DNA from: Streptomyces sp. NRRL B-1140
GTDB lineage: Bacteria; Actinomycetota; Actinomycetes; Streptomycetales; Streptomycetaceae
Direction: 5' to 3'
NCBI RefSeq assembly: GCF_001280065.1
Contig: NZ_LGEA01000136.1
Span: 62,001 to 126,000 of the forward strand
Length of the DNA stretch: 64,000 bases
The position numbers and the translations under genes are program-made. This document shows positions 10,034 to 19,692 of the stretch, piece by piece; positions within the stretch are counted from its first letter, which is position 1; each line of letters begins with the position of its first letter. The notes under the pieces were generated by a model. It had not been told where the DNA came from and did not search any database. It saw nothing but the letters and a program-made list of their open reading frames with translations.

Positions 10034-10528
10034 ATGCCGAAGCCCACCAAGGGTGCCCGTATGGGCGGCAGCGCCGCGCACGAGAAGCTCCTCCTCGCGA
10101 ACCTCGCGAAGGCGCTGTTCGAGCACGGCCGCATCACCACCACCGAGGCGAAGGCGCGCAAGCTGCGTCCGTACGCCGAGCGTCTGGTCACCAAGGCGAA
10201 GAAGGGCGACCTTCACAACCGCCGTCAGGTGCTCCAGGTCATCACGGACAAGAGCATCGTGCACACGCTCTTCACCGAGATCGGCCCGCGCTACGAGAAC
10301 CGTCCGGGTGGCTACACCCGCATCACCAAGATCGGTAACCGCCGTGGCGACAACGCGCCCATGGCCGTCATCGAGCTGGTCGAGGCGCTGACGGTGGCGC
10401 AGGAGGCGACGGGCGAGGCCGAGGCCGCGACCAAGCGCGCCGCGAAGGACGCCGAGGCTGCCGAGGCTCAGGTCGACACGACCAAGGCCGAGGAGTCCAA
10501 GGACGCCGAGGAGTCCAAGGACGCGTAA
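10034..10528 (+). CDS. rplQ: 50S ribosomal protein L17
   Basis: 164 aa. The conserved L17 domain covers residues 1-120 ([20 protein letters not shown] and [20 protein letters not shown]). L17 lies near the peptide exit tunnel. About 40 C-terminal residues form an Ala/Glu/Lys-rich tail ending in a tandem [12 protein letters not shown]; such acidic tails are common in Streptomyces L17. AGGAGAAACACC precedes the ATG. Last gene of the ribosomal superoperon. Confidence 0.98.
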   Translation: MPKPTKGARMGGSAAHEKLLLANLAKALFEHGRITTTEAKARKLRPYAERLVTKAKKGDLHNRRQVLQVITDKSIVHTLFTEIGPRYENRPGGYTRITKIGNRRGDNAPMAVIELVEALTVAQEATGEAEAATKRAAKDAEAAEAQVDTTKAEESKDAEESKDA

Positions 10529-10550
10529 GCGTCTGCCGGGGGCTGTCCGC

Positions 10551-10605
10551 AGGCGGCTTGCGGTTCGACGTGGCTGTTCGCGCAGTTCCCCGCGCCCCTG
10601 AGGGC
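10551..10605 (+). repeat. Streptomyces intergenic repeat, copy 3
   Basis: GGCGGCTTGCGGTTCGACGT followed by GGCTGTTCGCGCAGTTCCCC and GCGCCCCTGAGGG, located just after rplQ. Same core as the copies at about 7.05, 9.9 and 15.6 kb. Confidence 0.75.
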
Positions 10606-10611
10606 GTTGTT

Positions 10612-10650
10612 GGCGGGTCCGTTCCCTTTGCAGGGGGCGGGCCCGCCTTT
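10612..10650 (+). terminator. Terminator after rplQ
   Basis: GGCGGGTCC (10612-10620) pairs with GGGCCCGCC (10639-10647), with one wobble, and is followed by TTT. It lies between rplQ and truA and would end the ribosomal transcript. Confidence 0.55.
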
Positions 10651-10672
10651 GTGTTGCTGAGAGGATCCTGGG

Positions 10673-11527
10673 GTGAGTGACGAAGTAGAGGCCGGGCACG
10701 TCCGGGTCCGGCTGGATCTGTCGTACGACGGGAGTGAGTTCTCCGGGTGGGCCAAGCAGGCCGGGGGGCGGCGCACCGTGCAGGGGGAGATCGAGGACGC
10801 CCTGCGGACGGTGACGCGGTCGGGGGAGACGTACGAGCTGACCGTCGCGGGGCGTACCGATGCCGGTGTGCACGCTCGGGGGCAGGTCGCGCACGTCGAT
10901 CTGCCGCGTGAGGTGTGGGCCGAGCACCACCAGAAGCTGCTGAAGCGACTGGCCGGCCGGCTGCCCCGGGACGTACGGGTCTGGGCCCTCCGGGAGGCGC
11001 CCAGCGGCTTCAACGCCCGTTTCTCGGCGGTCTGGAGGCGGTACGCCTACCGGGTCACCGACAACCCCGGCGGCGTCGACCCACTGCTGCGCGGCCATGT
11101 GCTGTGGCACGACTGGCCCCTCGACGTCGAGGCCATGAACGAGGCCGCCCGGGGGCTGCTGGGCGAGCACGACTTCGCGGCCTACTGCAAGAAACGGGAG
11201 GGGGCGACCACCATCCGTACGCTGCAGGAGCTGAGCCTGGTGCGCGGTGACGACGGGATCATCACCGCCACCGTGCGGGCCGACGCCTTCTGCCACAACA
11301 TGGTGCGCTCGCTCATCGGGGCGCTGCTGTTCGTCGGGGACGGGCACCGGCCGGCCGACTGGCCGGGCAAGGTGCTGGCGGCCGGGGTGCGGGACTCGGC
11401 CGTGCACGTCGTACGGCCGCACGGGCTGACGCTGGAGGAGGTCGGCTACCCGGCCGACGAACTGCTCGCCGCGCGCAGCAGGGAGGCGCGCAACAAGCGG
11501 TCGCTGCCGTCGGCCGGCTGCTGCTGA
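10673..11527 (+). CDS. truA: tRNA pseudouridine(38-40) synthase
   Basis: 284 aa. TruA converts uridines 38, 39 and 40 of the tRNA anticodon arm to pseudouridine. The catalytic Asp lies in [36 protein letters not shown] near the N-terminus and [18 protein letters not shown] near the C-terminus are family signatures. GTG start with GAGAGGATCC upstream. The short C-terminal tail ends in CC-C-stop and differs little from other Streptomyces TruA. truA after rplQ is a conserved bacterial linkage. Confidence 0.96.
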   Translation: MSDEVEAGHVRVRLDLSYDGSEFSGWAKQAGGRRTVQGEIEDALRTVTRSGETYELTVAGRTDAGVHARGQVAHVDLPREVWAEHHQKLLKRLAGRLPRDVRVWALREAPSGFNARFSAVWRRYAYRVTDNPGGVDPLLRGHVLWHDWPLDVEAMNEAARGLLGEHDFAAYCKKREGATTIRTLQELSLVRGDDGIITATVRADAFCHNMVRSLIGALLFVGDGHRPADWPGKVLAAGVRDSAVHVVRPHGLTLEEVGYPADELLAARSREARNKRSLPSAGCC

Positions 11528-11534
11528 GGTCCGG

Positions 11535-12404
11535 TCACTCGTTCGCCGCGGCCGAGGCCTGGGCCTCGCCGCGGCGGCGGATCTGGTTGAACGTGAACTG
11601 GGCCAGGTCGTCCCCGGTCCTGTAGACCGCGGTGTCCTTGGGCGTCACGTTCTTGCCGCTGGTGAAGCCGGCGTTGCTGAAGTAGGCGTAGCGGCCGTAG
11701 GAGTTGCTGGTGGTGCGGCAGAAACCGGACTCGCAGAAGGCCTTCACACCGCCGCCGGAGAGCGACTTGATGTAGCTCTTCTTGGTGCTCTGGCCCCTTG
11801 CCTTGGCGGCCTGGGCCTCGGTGTCGAAGACGGCCACGCCGACCGTCACCGCGATGCCGTCCTTGACGTAGGTCACCCGTATCAGACGGGTGCAGTCGTT
11901 CCCGGTGAGGATCTTGGGGAGGGTACCGCCGGCCGCCGAGGCGCAGTCCCTCGTGTCCGCCGTGGGGCCCTTCTTGTAGACGGTCTCGCCCACGGTGAGC
12001 TGGGTGCCGGGGAAGAGCGTGTCCGGGCTGAGCGGGGCCTTGTCCTTCTTCGCGCTGGCGATGAAATCCTTCGGGTCCAGCGGCGGCGGGGCGCTGGTCG
12101 GGGCGAAGGACGGGGCCGAGGCGGACTGGCTCGGGATGTCGGACGAAGGCAGCGAGGTCGGGTTTCCCTTGTTGTCGCCGCCCGCCGAGACGACGGCCAC
12201 CGCGACGGCGGTGCCGATCGCGGCCGTGGCGAACGCGCCGCCGCCGATCAGCAGGACCCGTCGTCGCTTGTTGCGGGCCTCGGAGGCCTCAGCGAGCGCA
12301 GCCCAGTCCGGAGACTGGCCGCCCCCGCCGCTGTTCCAGGGCTGCTGCGACTGCGGTTTCCAGGGATCCCACTGGGACTGAGGTCCCCCCTGCCCATAGC
12401 TCAT
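11535..12404 (-). CDS. Membrane-anchored extracytoplasmic protein, function unknown
   Basis: About 289 aa. The N-terminus is Gly/Gln/Trp-rich and cytoplasmic (SYGQGGPQSQWDPWKPQ), followed by a basic RNKRRR motif and one membrane segment at about residues 50-70, then a Ser/Pro-rich linker and an extracytoplasmic domain with several cysteines. The protein ends with QIRRRGEAQASAAANE. I do not recognise an enzymatic fold. Two ATGs are possible (12413 and 12404); I prefer 12404 because TAAGAT at 12412-12417 sits exactly where a -10 of a leaderless transcript would be and neither start has a ribosome-binding site. Convergent with truA (7-nt gap). Confidence 0.75.
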   Translation of the reverse strand: MSYGQGGPQSQWDPWKPQSQQPWNSGGGGQSPDWAALAEASEARNKRRRVLLIGGGAFATAAIGTAVAVAVVSAGGDNKGNPTSLPSSDIPSQSASAPSFAPTSAPPPLDPKDFIASAKKDKAPLSPDTLFPGTQLTVGETVYKKGPTADTRDCASAAGGTLPKILTGNDCTRLIRVTYVKDGIAVTVGVAVFDTEAQAAKARGQSTKKSYIKSLSGGGVKAFCESGFCRTTSNSYGRYAYFSNAGFTSGKNVTPKDTAVYRTGDDLAQFTFNQIRRRGEAQASAAANE

Positions 12405-12478
12405 GGGGCGCATCTTAGACGGGACAAGGGGCGTGCTGGTCCGCCCGGTTGGGCCCCCGAGCCCCTAGCGTTCCTCCC

Positions 12479-12790
12479 ATGCGCACGGGCAAAGGCGACA
12501 TCTGCGGGTGGTTGGGGCGACTGCTGCCGACCCTGGTGCTGCTGGGGTGTCTGCTGTCCTGGCCGGTCCTGGCGGCCGGGGTGTGGCCGTCGGTCGTGGT
12601 GGGGGCGCTGGGGGCGGTCCGCCGCCCGCGCGGTGGCCGGTCCGTGCTGCGATGGTGTGCCGCGGTGGCGGTGGACGTGCTGGTCTCGTCGGTGTTTCCG
12701 TATGTGAGGCCGCCGCGGCGGCGGACGCTGCGCAGGGTCGTCACCCTCTGTGCCGCCCTGTGCGTCTCGGTGACCGAGCGGCTGCGGTGA
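12479..12790 (+). CDS. Small membrane protein, unknown
   Basis: 103 aa, starting MRTGKGDICGWLGRLLP. One clear hydrophobic segment (about residues 14-50, LVLLGCLLSWPVLAAGVWPS and onward) is followed by a basic region (RRPRGGR) and a second weaker hydrophobic stretch. Codon third positions are strongly GC, as in neighbouring genes, which supports real coding. No ribosome-binding site is present; TAGCGT at 12466-12471 is 8 bp before the ATG, again the leaderless arrangement. It diverges from the gene starting at 12404. Confidence 0.5.
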   Translation: MRTGKGDICGWLGRLLPTLVLLGCLLSWPVLAAGVWPSVVVGALGAVRRPRGGRSVLRWCAAVAVDVLVSSVFPYVRPPRRRTLRRVVTLCAALCVSVTERLR

Positions 12791-12799
12791 TACCGCGTT

Positions 12800-12828
12800 T
12801 TGACCCTTGTGCTGCGCCCCGGTATTCT
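12800..12828 (+). promoter_or_regulatory. Promoter for rplM-rpsI
   Basis: TTGACC, 17-bp spacer, TATTCT: a near-ideal principal-sigma promoter. The start point would be near 12835, leaving a leader of about 170 nt before rplM, long enough for feedback control by L13, as is known in other bacteria (inference). Confidence 0.75.
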
Positions 12829-13007
12829 GCTTGTTCGTTGTGTATTGGCTTGCTCATTCTCACGGGACGGGCCCTTACACCGGTCCACCGGGCCGATGAC
12901 CAGCGACCCCACGTACGCGGTATGCGTCGCCGCAGTGCGGTCCAGGCTGTCGTGATCGTTTCGGTGACCAGTTATGGACCATTCACTCGAAGCGAAGGCT
13001 ACGAACC

Positions 13008-13451
13008 GTGCGTACGTACAGCCCCAAGCCCGGCGATGTGACGCGCCAGTGGCACGTCATCGACGCTCAGGACGTTGTCCTGGGTCGTCTCGCCACCACT
13101 GCCGCGACGCTCCTCCGGGGCAAGCACAAGCCGATCTACGCGCCCCACGTCGACGCTGGTGACTTCGTCATCATCATCAACGCCGACAAGGTGCACCTGT
13201 CCGGCAACAAGCGGACCCAGAAGATGGCGTACCGCCACTCCGGCTACCCGGGTGGTCTGCGCTCCGTCCGTTACGACGAGCTGCTCGACAAGAACCCCGA
13301 GAAGGCCATCGAGAAGGCCGTCAAGGGCATGCTCCCCAAGAACACGCTGGGCCGTCAGATGCTCTCGAAGCTGAAGGTCTACAAGGGTGACCAGCACCCG
13401 CACGGCGCGCAGCAGCCGCAGCCGTTCGAGATCACCCAGGTCGCGCAGTAA
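13008..13451 (+). CDS. rplM: 50S ribosomal protein L13
   Basis: 147 aa. L13 is an early-assembly large-subunit protein. It starts [20 protein letters not shown] after a GTG start, and the signature region is [11 protein letters not shown] plus [34 protein letters not shown] precedes the start. Followed 42 nt later by rpsI, the universal pair. Confidence 0.98.
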   Translation: MRTYSPKPGDVTRQWHVIDAQDVVLGRLATTAATLLRGKHKPIYAPHVDAGDFVIIINADKVHLSGNKRTQKMAYRHSGYPGGLRSVRYDELLDKNPEKAIEKAVKGMLPKNTLGRQMLSKLKVYKGDQHPHGAQQPQPFEITQVAQ

Positions 13452-13493
13452 GTCCGGCCACCCCCTAAGACTGAAGAGAATCTGAGGAGCATC

Positions 13494-14006
13494 GTGGCCG
13501 AGACCACTGCCGAGCAGCCGCTCGAAGAGATCGACATCGACAGCTACACCACCGAGTCCGAGGTCCCCGTCGAGGGTGAGTACACCTCGGAGTCCATGGC
13601 GTCCCGCTTCGGCGAGCCCCAGCCGGCCGCCGGCCTGGGCCGTCGCAAGAACGCCATCGCCCGCGTCCGGATCGTCCCGGGCACCGGCAAGTGGAAGATC
13701 AACGGTCGCACCCTCGAGGACTACTTCCCGAACAAGGTGCACCAGCAGGAAGTCAACGAGCCGTTCAAGGTTCTCGAGCTCGAGGGCCGTTACGACGTCG
13801 TCGCCCGCATCGCCGGTGGCGGTGTCTCCGGCCAGGCCGGTGCGCTCCGTCTCGGTGTCGCCCGTGCGCTGAACGAGGCGGACGTCGACAACAACCGCGG
13901 CCCGCTGAAGAAGGCCGGCTTCCTCAAGCGCGACGACCGTGCGGTCGAGCGCAAGAAGGCCGGTCTGAAGAAGGCCCGCAAGGCTCCGCAGTACAGCAAG
14001 CGCTAA
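13494..14006 (+). CDS. rpsI: 30S ribosomal protein S9
   Basis: 170 aa. The conserved domain (about 45-170) includes [39 protein letters not shown] and the C-terminus [12 protein letters not shown], whose final Arg touches the P-site tRNA anticodon loop. The first 40 residues are an acidic extension ([20 protein letters not shown]) common in actinobacteria. GTG start with CTGAGGAGC upstream. Confidence 0.98.
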   Translation: MAETTAEQPLEEIDIDSYTTESEVPVEGEYTSESMASRFGEPQPAAGLGRRKNAIARVRIVPGTGKWKINGRTLEDYFPNKVHQQEVNEPFKVLELEGRYDVVARIAGGGVSGQAGALRLGVARALNEADVDNNRGPLKKAGFLKRDDRAVERKKAGLKKARKAPQYSKR

Positions 14007-14044
14007 ATCGCGTCGCCTGTCCTCGCGACCGGCCTCGCTACGAT

Positions 14045-14076
14045 CGCCCCGGCGGCACGGTTGTGCTGCCGGGGCG
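14045..14076 (+). terminator. Terminator after rpsI
   Basis: A 14-bp stem (CGCCCCGGCGGCAC with GTGCTGCCGGGGCG, one wobble) closed by a GGTT loop, followed by GTTCGTTT. It is a strong intrinsic-type terminator for rplM-rpsI. Confidence 0.8.
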
Positions 14077-14172
14077 GTTCGTTTACACAACCCCTACAGC
14101 CCCCGGACAGTCTCAGGGGGTGCACATCGGGATGTGAGCCGCATTCCCCTCAGCAATTCGGAGGACACCACT

Positions 14173-15531
14173 GTGGGACGACTCTTCGGCACGGACGGCG
14201 TGCGCGGTGTCGCCAACGCGGACCTGACCGCGGAAATGGCCCTGGGCCTCTCCGTGGCCGCGGCACACGTACTGGCCGAGGCGGGCACGTTCGAGGGACA
14301 CCGGCCGAGGGCCGTGGTCGGGCGTGACCCCCGTGCGTCCGGGGAGTTCCTGGAAGCCGCGGTGGTCGCGGGCCTCGCCAGCGCCGGCGTGGACGTCCTG
14401 CGGGTCGGCGTGCTGCCGACGCCCGCCGTGGCGTACCTGACCGGGGAGCTCGGCGCCGACCTCGGCGTGATGCTCTCCGCCAGCCACAACGCCATGCCGG
14501 ACAACGGCATCAAGTTCTTCGCCCGCGGCGGGCACAAGCTCGCCGACGAGCTGGAGGACCGCATCGAGTCCGTCTACGAGGAGCACCGCACCGGTGCCCC
14601 GTGGGACCGGCCGACCGGGTCCGGCGTGGGCCGTGTGCGCGACTACGAAGAGGGCGCCGACCGGTACGTCGCGCATCTGCTGAGTGTCCTGCCGAACCGG
14701 CTCGACGGGCTGAAGGTCGTCCTGGACGAGGCGCACGGCGCCGCCGCCCGGGTCTCGCCGGAGGCGTTCCAGCAGGCCGGCGCCGAGGTCGTCACGATCG
14801 GGGCCGAGCCCGACGGGCTCAACATCAACGACGGGTGCGGTTCGACGCACCTGGACAAGATCAAGGCCGCCGTCGTCGAGCACGGGGCCGATCTCGGGAT
14901 CGCGCACGACGGTGACGCCGACCGGTGCCTCGCCGTCGACCACACCGGCGCCGAGGTGGACGGGGACCAGATCCTCGCCGTGCTCGCGCTGGCGATGCGG
15001 GAGCGCTCCGAGCTGCGGTCCGACACGGTCGTCGCCACGGTGATGTCGAACCTCGGGTTCAAGCTCGCCATGGAGCGCGAGGGCATCCGGCTGGTGCAGA
15101 CCGCCGTCGGTGACCGGTACGTGCTGGAGGAGATGAAGGAGCACGGGTTCGCCCTCGGCGGCGAGCAGTCCGGGCACGTCATCATCCTCGACCACGCGAC
15201 GACCGGGGACGGCACGCTGACCGGGCTGCTGCTGGCGGCCCGGGTGGCGCAGAGCGGGCGCACGCTGGCGGACCTCGCCGGTGTCATGCAGCGGCTTCCG
15301 CAGGTGCTGATCAATGTGCCGGACGTCGACAGGACGCGGGTGAAGACCTCGGCGGAGCTGTCCGCGGCGGTCTCGGACGCGGAGCGGGAGCTCGGGGAGA
15401 CCGGGCGGGTGCTGCTGCGGCCCTCCGGGACGGAGCCGTTGGTCCGGGTGATGGTGGAGGCCGCTGATATCGAGCAGGCCCGGTCTGTTGCCGGGCGCTT
15501 GGCTGATGTGGTGAAGTCCGCGCTCGGGTAG
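14173..15531 (+). CDS. glmM: Phosphoglucosamine mutase
   Basis: 452 aa, normal length. GlmM converts glucosamine-6-phosphate to glucosamine-1-phosphate for UDP-GlcNAc and peptidoglycan. The phosphoserine loop is [17 protein letters not shown], the metal loop [12 protein letters not shown], the sugar loop GGEQSGH, and the phosphate-binding end [14 protein letters not shown]. The chosen GTG has GGAGGACACCACT upstream and gives the standard start [11 protein letters not shown]; an earlier in-frame GTG at 14134 is less likely. glmS lies 2.2 kb downstream. Confidence 0.96.
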   Translation: MGRLFGTDGVRGVANADLTAEMALGLSVAAAHVLAEAGTFEGHRPRAVVGRDPRASGEFLEAAVVAGLASAGVDVLRVGVLPTPAVAYLTGELGADLGVMLSASHNAMPDNGIKFFARGGHKLADELEDRIESVYEEHRTGAPWDRPTGSGVGRVRDYEEGADRYVAHLLSVLPNRLDGLKVVLDEAHGAAARVSPEAFQQAGAEVVTIGAEPDGLNINDGCGSTHLDKIKAAVVEHGADLGIAHDGDADRCLAVDHTGAEVDGDQILAVLALAMRERSELRSDTVVATVMSNLGFKLAMEREGIRLVQTAVGDRYVLEEMKEHGFALGGEQSGHVIILDHATTGDGTLTGLLLAARVAQSGRTLADLAGVMQRLPQVLINVPDVDRTRVKTSAELSAAVSDAERELGETGRVLLRPSGTEPLVRVMVEAADIEQARSVAGRLADVVKSALG

Positions 15532-15549
15532 TGAGAACGGGCAGGGGGG

Positions 15550-15615
15550 GCTGCGGTTGGCTGCGGGCTGACCGTCCGTCGTGGCTTGTCGCGCAGTTCC
15601 CCGCGCCCCTAGAGC
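15550..15615 (+). repeat. Streptomyces intergenic repeat, copy 4
   Basis: CTGCGGTTGGCTGCGGG...CGTGGCTTGTCGCGCAGTTC plus CCCGCGCCCCT, between the convergent glmM and DUF389 genes. The core is identical to the other three copies. Confidence 0.75.
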
Positions 15616-16556
15616 TTGCCGATCCCCTGGCGTTGTCTCGACCAGAGCCACTTCTGGATCAGCAGGGTTGCTGTGCCCGCGACGATGATGCCCAAGAGGT
15701 TCAGCAGGAGCTGCTCAGTGGAACCCCACGTCTGCTTCGTGTCGCCGTAGCTGAGGGCGACTGCCGCGTTCGCGGCGGCCGGGATCGTGGTGACCGAGAT
15801 GGCCACGCCGACCAGGGCGCCCGACTTGGCCGAGGTCAGGGAGAGGGTGCCGGCGATGCCGGCCAGGACCGCCACGATGAAGGAGAACTTGTCGGGGGCG
15901 TAGATGAAGCCGGTGTTGGGGCGGTCGGCTTCCAGGCGGCTCTCCGTGAACTGGCCGGCCGCGTCCATGAGGAGGCTGAAGCCGACCGTCACCGCCATCG
16001 CCACCGCGAAGCCCACCAGCAGCGCGATCAGCGAGCGAAGGGCCAGCCGCGGCCGGCGCCGGACGATCGCGGTGCAGATGCCGGTGAGGGGACCGAACTC
16101 GGGGCCCACCGCCATGGCGCCCACGATCAGGATCGCGTTGTCCAGGACCACACCGCAGGCGGCGATCATGGTGGCGAGCGTGATGAACGCGAGGTAGGTG
16201 ACGGAGAGGGTCGACTCCTCGTGCGTCGCCTCGGTCAGCTGCTCCCACAGGACCGCGTCCGCGCCCTCGCCCGGGGCGTCGGCCTCCGCCTTGTCGGCCC
16301 GCTCCGACAGGGACAGGTCGATGGACTCGACGGCGATGGAACCGGTGGTGTCGATGCCCAGTTCCCGCAGCCCGGTGAGGAGTTCGTCGCCCGCCTCGCG
16401 GGCCACGTCGCACATCACCACGTCCCCGGCGGGGTCGCGGGAGACGCCGGGCATCACGACGAGGTGGGTGGTGCCGACCGTCTTCTCGATCAGCAGGACC
16501 ACCTCGTCCGTCCTGTCGGCCGGTGTGATCAGACGCAGATGCAGCATGGCGCCCAT
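15609..16556 (-). CDS. DUF389 family membrane protein
   Basis: 315 aa. The N-terminal ~105 residues are soluble (LHLRLITPADRTDEVVLLIE), and the rest has about six membrane segments with the family motif VVLDNAILIVGAMAVGPEFG and PLTGI. This is the TIGR00341/DUF389 family, whose function is not established. AAGGACC lies 8 nt before the ATG at 16556; a second ATG at 16547 is possible. The stop overlaps repeat copy 4. Convergent with glmM. Confidence 0.85.
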   Translation of the reverse strand: MGAMLHLRLITPADRTDEVVLLIEKTVGTTHLVVMPGVSRDPAGDVVMCDVAREAGDELLTGLRELGIDTTGSIAVESIDLSLSERADKAEADAPGEGADAVLWEQLTEATHEESTLSVTYLAFITLATMIAACGVVLDNAILIVGAMAVGPEFGPLTGICTAIVRRRPRLALRSLIALLVGFAVAMAVTVGFSLLMDAAGQFTESRLEADRPNTGFIYAPDKFSFIVAVLAGIAGTLSLTSAKSGALVGVAISVTTIPAAANAAVALSYGDTKQTWGSTEQLLLNLLGIIVAGTATLLIQKWLWSRQRQGIGKL

Positions 16557-16579
16557 CTAACCGGTCCTTCCCCCGGCCG

Positions 16580-17569
16580 TCACAGCTTGCGCAGGCTCAG
16601 CCGCTGCACCTTGTGGTCCGGGCCCTTGCGCAGCACGAGGGTGGCGCGGCCGCGGGTGGGCGCGATGTTCTCCACCAGGTTGGGCCGGTTGATCGTGCGC
16701 CACATCGTCCGGGCGTAGTCCAGGGCCTCCTCCTCCGAGACCTGGGTGTACTTGCGGAAGTACGACGACGGGTTCTGGAAGGCGGTCGCGCGCAGCTTGC
16801 GGAAGCGGTTGAGGTACCAGGTCTCGATGTCCTCGACGCGGGCGTCGACGTACACGCTGAAGTCGAAGTAGTCGGCGAGACCGACGCGGGTGCGGCCGTC
16901 CTTGCCGGGCAGGGCCGGCTGGAGGACGTTCAGGCCCTCGACGATCAGGATGTCGGGGCGGCGGACCGTGAGCCTCTTGTCGGGGACGATGTCGTAGATC
17001 AGGTGGGAGTAGACGGGCGCGGTGACCTCGTTCTTGCCGGCCTTGATGTCGGCGACGAAACGGGTCAGGGCCCGGCGGTCGTAGGACTCCGGGAAGCCCT
17101 TGCGGGACATCAGGCCGCGGGCCTGGAGGTCCTTGGTGGGCAGCAGGAAACCGTCGGTGGTGACCAGCTCGACGCGCGGGTGCTCGGGCCAGCGCGAGAG
17201 CAGGGCCTGCAGGAGACGGGCGACCGTCGACTTGCCCACGGCGACCGAACCGGCGACCCCTATGACGAACGGGGTGCCCGACTGGGAGCCCTGCTCGCCC
17301 AGGAATGTGTTCAGGGCGCCTCTGAGGCCGTCGGTGGCACCGACGTAGAGGTTGAGAAGTCTGGACAGCGGGAGGTAGATGTCCCGCACCTCGTCGAGGT
17401 CGATCACGTCGCCGAGACCGCGCAGCTTCTCGACCTCCTCGGCCGTCAGCGGAAGCGGCGTCTTGTCACGCAGCGCACTCCACTCGGCTCGGGTGAGGTC
17501 GACGTAGGGAGTCGCCTCCGGGCGGGGCCGGTGGGCGCTCCGGGGCATCGGGGAGACCGGAGAGATCAC
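16580..17569 (-). CDS. coaA: Pantothenate kinase, type I
   Basis: 329 aa. CoaA phosphorylates pantothenate, the first committed step of CoA synthesis, and is feedback-inhibited by CoA in this family. The P-loop [47 protein letters not shown] and the dimer/substrate region [18 protein letters not shown] are present. The start may be the GTG at 17569 or the ATG at 17548. It diverges from glmS across a 189-bp gap. Confidence 0.95.
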   Translation of the reverse strand: MISPVSPMPRSAHRPRPEATPYVDLTRAEWSALRDKTPLPLTAEEVEKLRGLGDVIDLDEVRDIYLPLSRLLNLYVGATDGLRGALNTFLGEQGSQSGTPFVIGVAGSVAVGKSTVARLLQALLSRWPEHPRVELVTTDGFLLPTKDLQARGLMSRKGFPESYDRRALTRFVADIKAGKNEVTAPVYSHLIYDIVPDKRLTVRRPDILIVEGLNVLQPALPGKDGRTRVGLADYFDFSVYVDARVEDIETWYLNRFRKLRATAFQNPSSYFRKYTQVSEEEALDYARTMWRTINRPNLVENIAPTRGRATLVLRKGPDHKVQRLSLRKL

Positions 17570-17758
17570 AGTCCATTGTTACGGGCGTACGAACGGGTGG
17601 TGAGGTGGGATCCGTCACGCGGGCTCACGACTCACCTCCTTTCGGGAGGAATCCGGCCGGGTGCTTCGGCGCCTTGGGTTTCGTACCCCGGTGGGAATTT
17701 CCGATTTCGGGCACGCTTCGGCCGGTTCGGCGCAGGATTCGACCCTAAGCTGCCGCCC

Positions 17759-19606
17759 ATGTGTGGAATCGTGGGATACGTGGGGCCGCAGTCCGCGCTC
17801 GAGGTCGTGATGGCCGGGCTGAAGCGGCTGGAGTACCGGGGGTACGACTCGGCGGGTGTCGCCGTCCTGGCCGACGGGGGGCTGGCGACGGCGAAGAAGG
17901 CCGGCAAGCTGCTCAACCTGGAGAAGGAGCTGGACGGCAGACCGCTGCCGACCGGCACGACGGGCATCGGGCACACCCGCTGGGCCACGCACGGCGGGCC
18001 CACGGACCGCAACGCCCACCCGCACATCGACAACGCGGGCCGTGTCGCGGTGGTGCACAACGGCATCATCGAGAACTTCGCGCTGCTGCGGGCCGAGCTG
18101 GCGGAGCGCGGCCACGAGCTGTCCTCCGAGACGGACACCGAGGTCGTGGCGCATCTGCTCGCCGAGGAGTTCTCCTCCTGCGCGGATCTCGCCGAGGCGA
18201 TGCGGCTGGTGTGCCGGCGGCTGGAGGGGGCGTTCACGCTGGTCGCTGTGCATGCCGACGAGCCGGACGTGGTCGTGGGCGCGCGGCGCAACTCGCCGCT
18301 GGTGGTCGGCGTCGGGGAGGGTGAGGCATTCCTCGCGTCGGACGTCGCCGCGTTCATCGCCCACACGCGTTCGGCGATCGAGCTCGGGCAGGACCAGGTC
18401 GTGGAGCTGCGCCGGGACGGCGTGACGGTGACGGGCTTCGACGGCCGCCCGGCCGACGTGCGGTCGTACCACGTCGACTGGGACGCGTCGGCCGCGGAGA
18501 AGGGCGGCTACGACTACTTCATGCTCAAGGAGATCGCCGAGCAGCCCAAGGCGGTCGCCGACACGCTCCTGGGCCGGATCGACGGTTCCGGGTCGCTGAC
18601 GCTGGACGAGGTACGGATCCCGCAGAGCGTGCTGCGGGAGATCGACAAGGTCGTCATCGTCGCCTGCGGTACGGCCTTCCACGCCGGGATGATCGCCAAG
18701 TACGCGATCGAGCACTGGACGCGGCTGCCCTGCGAGGTGGAGCTGGCGAGCGAGTTCCGCTACCGGGACCCGATCCTCGACGCGCAGACGCTCGTGATCG
18801 CCATCTCCCAGTCGGGCGAGACCATGGACACATTGATGGCGCTGCGGCACGCCCGTGAGCAGGGCTCCAGGGTGCTGGCGATCTGCAACACCAATGGTTC
18901 GACGATCCCGCGCGAGTCGGACGCGGTGCTGTACACGCACGCCGGGCCGGAGGTGGCCGTCGCCTCGACCAAGGCGTTCCTGACGCAGCTCGTGGCGTGC
19001 TACCTGGTCGCCCTGTACCTGGGCCAGGTGCGCGGAACGAAGTGGGGGGATGAGATCCGGGCGGTGATCCGCGACCTGTCCTCGATCGCCGGTGCGGTGG
19101 ATCGGGTGCTGGGCACGATGGAGCCGGTGCGGGAGCTGGCCCGCACCCTGGCCTCGAAGAAGACGGTGCTGTTCCTCGGCCGGCACGTGGGGTACCCGGT
19201 GGCGCTCGAAGGGGCGCTGAAGCTCAAGGAACTCGCCTACATGCACGCGGAGGGGTTCGCGGCCGGGGAGCTGAAGCACGGGCCGATCGCCCTGATCGAG
19301 GAGGACCTGCCGGTGGTCGTGGTGGTGCCCTCGCCGCGCGGCCGGTCGGTGCTGCACGACAAGATCGTGTCCAACATCCAGGAGATCCGGGCGCGCGGCG
19401 CGCGCACGATCGTGATCGCGGAGGAGGGCGACGAGGCGGTCGCGCCGTACGCGGACCACCTGGTCCGGATCCCCGCCACGCCGACCCTGCTGCAGCCGCT
19501 CGTGGCGACGGTGCCGTTGCAGGTGTTCGCCTGTGAGCTGGCGACGGCCCGTGGCAACGAGGTGGACCAGCCGCGGAACCTGGCGAAGTCGGTGACGGTG
19601 GAGTGA
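17759..19606 (+). CDS. glmS: Glutamine-fructose-6-phosphate aminotransferase
   Basis: 615 aa. GlmS makes glucosamine-6-phosphate from fructose-6-phosphate and glutamine. Cys2 of MCGIVGYVGPQ is the glutaminase nucleophile after removal of Met, which fixes the start. The N-terminal amidotransferase (1-220, GHTRWATHGGP) is followed by two SIS domains (about 290-420 and 460-600, with VACGTAFHAGMIAKYAIE and ISQSGETMDTLMAL), ending NLAKSVTVE. No Shine-Dalgarno; TAAGCT at 17746-17751 is 8 bp before the ATG, suggesting a leaderless mRNA and excluding a glmS riboswitch here. Confidence 0.96.
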   Translation: MCGIVGYVGPQSALEVVMAGLKRLEYRGYDSAGVAVLADGGLATAKKAGKLLNLEKELDGRPLPTGTTGIGHTRWATHGGPTDRNAHPHIDNAGRVAVVHNGIIENFALLRAELAERGHELSSETDTEVVAHLLAEEFSSCADLAEAMRLVCRRLEGAFTLVAVHADEPDVVVGARRNSPLVVGVGEGEAFLASDVAAFIAHTRSAIELGQDQVVELRRDGVTVTGFDGRPADVRSYHVDWDASAAEKGGYDYFMLKEIAEQPKAVADTLLGRIDGSGSLTLDEVRIPQSVLREIDKVVIVACGTAFHAGMIAKYAIEHWTRLPCEVELASEFRYRDPILDAQTLVIAISQSGETMDTLMALRHAREQGSRVLAICNTNGSTIPRESDAVLYTHAGPEVAVASTKAFLTQLVACYLVALYLGQVRGTKWGDEIRAVIRDLSSIAGAVDRVLGTMEPVRELARTLASKKTVLFLGRHVGYPVALEGALKLKELAYMHAEGFAAGELKHGPIALIEEDLPVVVVVPSPRGRSVLHDKIVSNIQEIRARGARTIVIAEEGDEAVAPYADHLVRIPATPTLLQPLVATVPLQVFACELATARGNEVDQPRNLAKSVTVE

Positions 19607-19692
19607 GTGGGAAGCCGGGGTGAGCCCAAGAGGCGAAGGGCCGGATGCCCTTAGCCCCTTGGCTCAGCCGGTCAGGCCGTCGGGTGCCCGGC

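Noticed and set aside
15531..16718. Open frame on the + strand opposite the DUF389 gene
   Set aside because: The minus-strand product is a clear membrane family; the + product is Asp/Gly/Arg/His-rich and meaningless.
16613..17758. N-terminal extension of glmS
   Set aside because: GlmS needs Cys at position 2 as nucleophile, which fixes the start at 17759; the extension is antisense to coaA.
17570..17758. glmS ribozyme or riboswitch
   Set aside because: The -10 lies 8 bp before the glmS start, so there is no room for a leader RNA.
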